The notes below the pieces were generated by a model. That model was given only the letters and a program-made list of their open reading frames with translations, did not search any database and was not told the DNA's origin. A program made the position numbers and the translations under genes. 64,000 nucleotides of DNA from Thalassobaculum sp. OXR-137 (GTDB lineage Bacteria; Pseudomonadota; Alphaproteobacteria; Thalassobaculales; Thalassobaculaceae). Below, piece after piece: positions 62,669 to 64,000 of this stretch (positions are counted from its first letter, which is position 1; each line of letters begins with the position of its first letter). Where the stretch lies: contig NZ_CP139715.1 of NCBI RefSeq assembly GCF_034377285.1, positions 1,658,001-1,722,000 of the forward strand, read 5' to 3'.

Positions 62669-62721
62669 GGCACCCGCCTCCCGGGTCCGAGCGTTCGACC
62701 GAGACGCCCGGAGGTCTTGAG

Positions 62722-63579
62722 ATGACCCGACTGACTGTCGCCTGCGTTCAGACCAACACCACCCGCGATCCGCTCGACAATATCGAGCGGGTCAGCCCGT
62801 TGATTCGGGAAGCCAAGGCGCGCGGCGCGCAGCTCATCACCACGCCGGAAGTGGTGGGGATGATCGAGCCCCAGCGCGATCAGGCGCTGGTCAAGGCGAA
62901 GCCCGAGGAGACCCACGAGGTCCTCGCCGCCTTCCGCGGTCTCGCCGCAGAACTGGGCGTGTGGCTGCTGGTCGGATCGATCTCGATCAAGGTCTCCGAC
63001 GACAAGATGGCCAACCGCAGCTTCCTGCTGGACGACCGCGGCCAGATCGTTGCCCGCTATTCCAAGATGCACATGTTCGACGTGCAGGTCGGCGACGGCC
63101 AGACCTACCGCGAGAGCAACACCTATCGGGCCGGGGACGAGGCGGTGATCGCCGAGACGCCCTGGGGCCGGATGGGCATGACCATCTGCTACGACATCCG
63201 CTTCCCCTACCTCTACCGCAAGTTGGCCCAGGCCGGGGCTGAAGTGATCTTCGCGCCCGCCGCCTTCACCAAGGTCACCGGCGAGGCGCATTGGCACGTG
63301 CTGCAGCGCGCCCGGGCGATCGAGACCGGCTGCTATGTGATCTCGGCCGCCCAGACCGGCGAACATGCCGAGGGTCGCAAGACCTACGGCCATTCCGTGA
63401 TCGTCGATCCCTGGGGCGCGGTCGTGGCCGATGCCGGCGAGGAGGTCGGCGTGATTACCGCCGAGATCGACCTCGCCAAGGTCGCCGAGGCCCGCGGCAA
63501 GGTGCCGTCGCTCACCCATGACCGGGTCGTCGGCGACCCGGTCATCTACGGCAGCGAACTGCGCCAGGCCGGCGAGTAA
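62722..63579 (+). CDS. carbon-nitrogen hydrolase (nitrilase superfamily, Nit2/NitFhit-like)
   Basis: 285 aa. Catalytic triad Glu-Lys-Cys: TTPEVVGMIEPQ, YSKMHMFDVQVGDGQTYRESN, and MTICYDIRFPYLYRKLAQAGAEVIFAPAAFT. This is the Nit1/Nit2-like group that repairs deaminated glutathione or hydrolyses omega-amides. Its place next to glutaredoxin grxC fits glutathione metabolism. ATG 62722 follows GGAGG. Confidence 0.9.
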   Translation: MTRLTVACVQTNTTRDPLDNIERVSPLIREAKARGAQLITTPEVVGMIEPQRDQALVKAKPEETHEVLAAFRGLAAELGVWLLVGSISIKVSDDKMANRSFLLDDRGQIVARYSKMHMFDVQVGDGQTYRESNTYRAGDEAVIAETPWGRMGMTICYDIRFPYLYRKLAQAGAEVIFAPAAFTKVTGEAHWHVLQRARAIETGCYVISAAQTGEHAEGRKTYGHSVIVDPWGAVVADAGEEVGVITAEIDLAKVAEARGKVPSLTHDRVVGDPVIYGSELRQAGE

Positions 63580-63589
63580 TAAATTCCTC

Positions 63590-63684
63590 CGACTTCCTGG
63601 ACGCCCGCTAGGGCGATCCAGGACCCTGATGCCGGCGGCACGGTCCTGGATAGACAGCCCTCTGGGCCGCCTTCAAGGAAGTCG
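63590..63684. repeat. CGACTTCCTGG-type palindromic element, copy 2
   Basis: Same ends (CGACTTCCTGGA and TCAAGGAAGTCG, one mismatch) and same inner GATCCAGGACCCTGATG and CACGGTCCTGGAT blocks as copy 1 at 60444. Located between the nitrilase gene and the convergent methyltransferase. Confidence 0.75.
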
Positions 63685-63704
63685 AACTATATTGGAATGG
63701 GGAT

Positions 63705-64000
63705 TTACCCCGCCCGGACCGCCACGACGCGCTGCCTGACCGCCGGGCGGGGCACCTGCTCTTCCAGATCCTCGAAGGCCATCACCTGCAGCTCCGGGCG
63801 GACCGCGATAAGAAGCTCCTTGCGGTGCAGCAGGAAGTCCGGATTGCTCGGCTTCCCGAACCGCTCGTTGCCGACCGCGAAGGTCTCGTAGATCAGCACC
63901 CCGCCGGGGGCGACCGAGCGCACCAGGGCCGGAAACAGCGGCCGGTGCAGATAGTTCACCACCACCACCCCGGCAAAGGTCCGACCTTCCAATGGCCAGG
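63705..64000 (-). CDS. SAM-dependent methyltransferase, C-terminal part (5' end outside window)
   Basis: About 98 codons in frame to the window end, reading FAGVVVVNYLHRPLFPALVRSVAPGGVLIYETFAVGNERFGKPSNPDFLLHRKELL: the post-SAM strands and the GGVLIYETFxxGNERFGKPxNPxFLL block of an alphaproteobacterial class I methyltransferase often found near grxC and nitrilase. The N-terminus, including the SAM glycine loop, is missing. A TTG inside the fragment is not the true start. Acceptor unknown. Confidence 0.75.
   Translation of the reverse strand, partial: WPLEGRTFAGVVVVNYLHRPLFPALVRSVAPGGVLIYETFAVGNERFGKPSNPDFLLHRKELLIAVRPELQVMAFEDLEEQVPRPAVRQRVVAVRAG

Overview
The window is a GC-rich, gene-dense bacterial chromosome segment with short intergenic gaps and mostly co-directional, overlapping gene pairs. 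The protein families, a perfect CtrA-type motif (TTAA-N7-TTAAC), and the neighbourhoods secA / ppiC / argJ / mutT and comF / grxC / nitrilase point to an alphaproteobacterium. I infer a Rhodospirillales-like free-living (probably aquatic or marine) heterotroph; the genus cannot be read from this sequence alone. I see no rRNA, tRNA, CRISPR array, transposase or phage gene.

Layout. 1-6.4 kb: a glycan-modification locus. It holds a truncated TPR/SPINDLY-type O-GlcNAc transferase (minus), two tandem DegT-fold aminotransferase-like genes followed by a FemAB/GNAT-like acyltransferase (plus), and convergently a PhyH-type dioxygenase, a SAM methyltransferase and a PseH-like GNAT (minus). 6.5-8.5 kb: three little-known genes including a PAS_5 protein. 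8.7-12.5 kb: puuE-type allantoinase plus a double GNAT, then a carnitine-degradation pair (BKACE enzyme and carnitine 3-dehydrogenase). 12.5-13.4 kb: repeat-rich DNA around a 99-aa gene. 13.4-18.2 kb: selO, then an aldolase-DUF1326-DUF2182-DapA-like operon. 18.4-21.1 kb: a PhyH dioxygenase and NTF2-flavin monooxygenase operon. 21.3-24 kb: rhodanese, DUF1737, metZ and an HpcH/HpaI aldolase. 24-25.2 kb: a porin gene broken by an in-frame TAA. 25.4-30.6 kb: an imelysin / di-haem oxidase / imelysin / DUF1513 operon with tandem Fur-like boxes.

30.6-35.5 kb: acyl-CoA synthetase, oligoendopeptidase F and a DMT transporter. 35.6-39.7 kb: a four-carbon acid-sugar (tetronate) cluster (otnK, otnI, denD) with a serine hydrolase inside it and no otnC. 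39.7-42.6 kb: VOC protein, CGNR regulator divergent from azlCD, and an AIM24 protein. 42.7-46.8 kb: a bis(5'-nucleosyl)tetraphosphatase-like metallophosphatase, FabI-like reductase, CoA hydrolase/transferase and ketopantoate-reductase-like protein. 47-50.7 kb: NIPSNAP protein, CodA-like amidohydrolase with AraC regulator and divergent MFS transporter. 50.9-59.1 kb: FAD-linked 2-hydroxyacid dehydrogenase, secA, a CtrA-box-associated unknown gene, ppiC, argJ and mutT. 59.2-64 kb: an unannotated 56-aa gene divergent from a LysR regulator, a BioC-like methyltransferase divergent from comF, then grxC, a nitrilase and a truncated methyltransferase.

Throughout, intergenic spaces carry at least three families of 75-135 bp palindromic repeats (starting GTCATCC, CGACTTCCTGG or GGCCCTTCGACAC), nearly always just downstream of genes. 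The most unusual signals are the nonsense codon in the otherwise intact porin, the amino-sugar-like glycan locus, the CtrA box abutting an unknown gene, the overlooked 56-aa gene, and several operons that pair known enzymes with proteins of unknown function.
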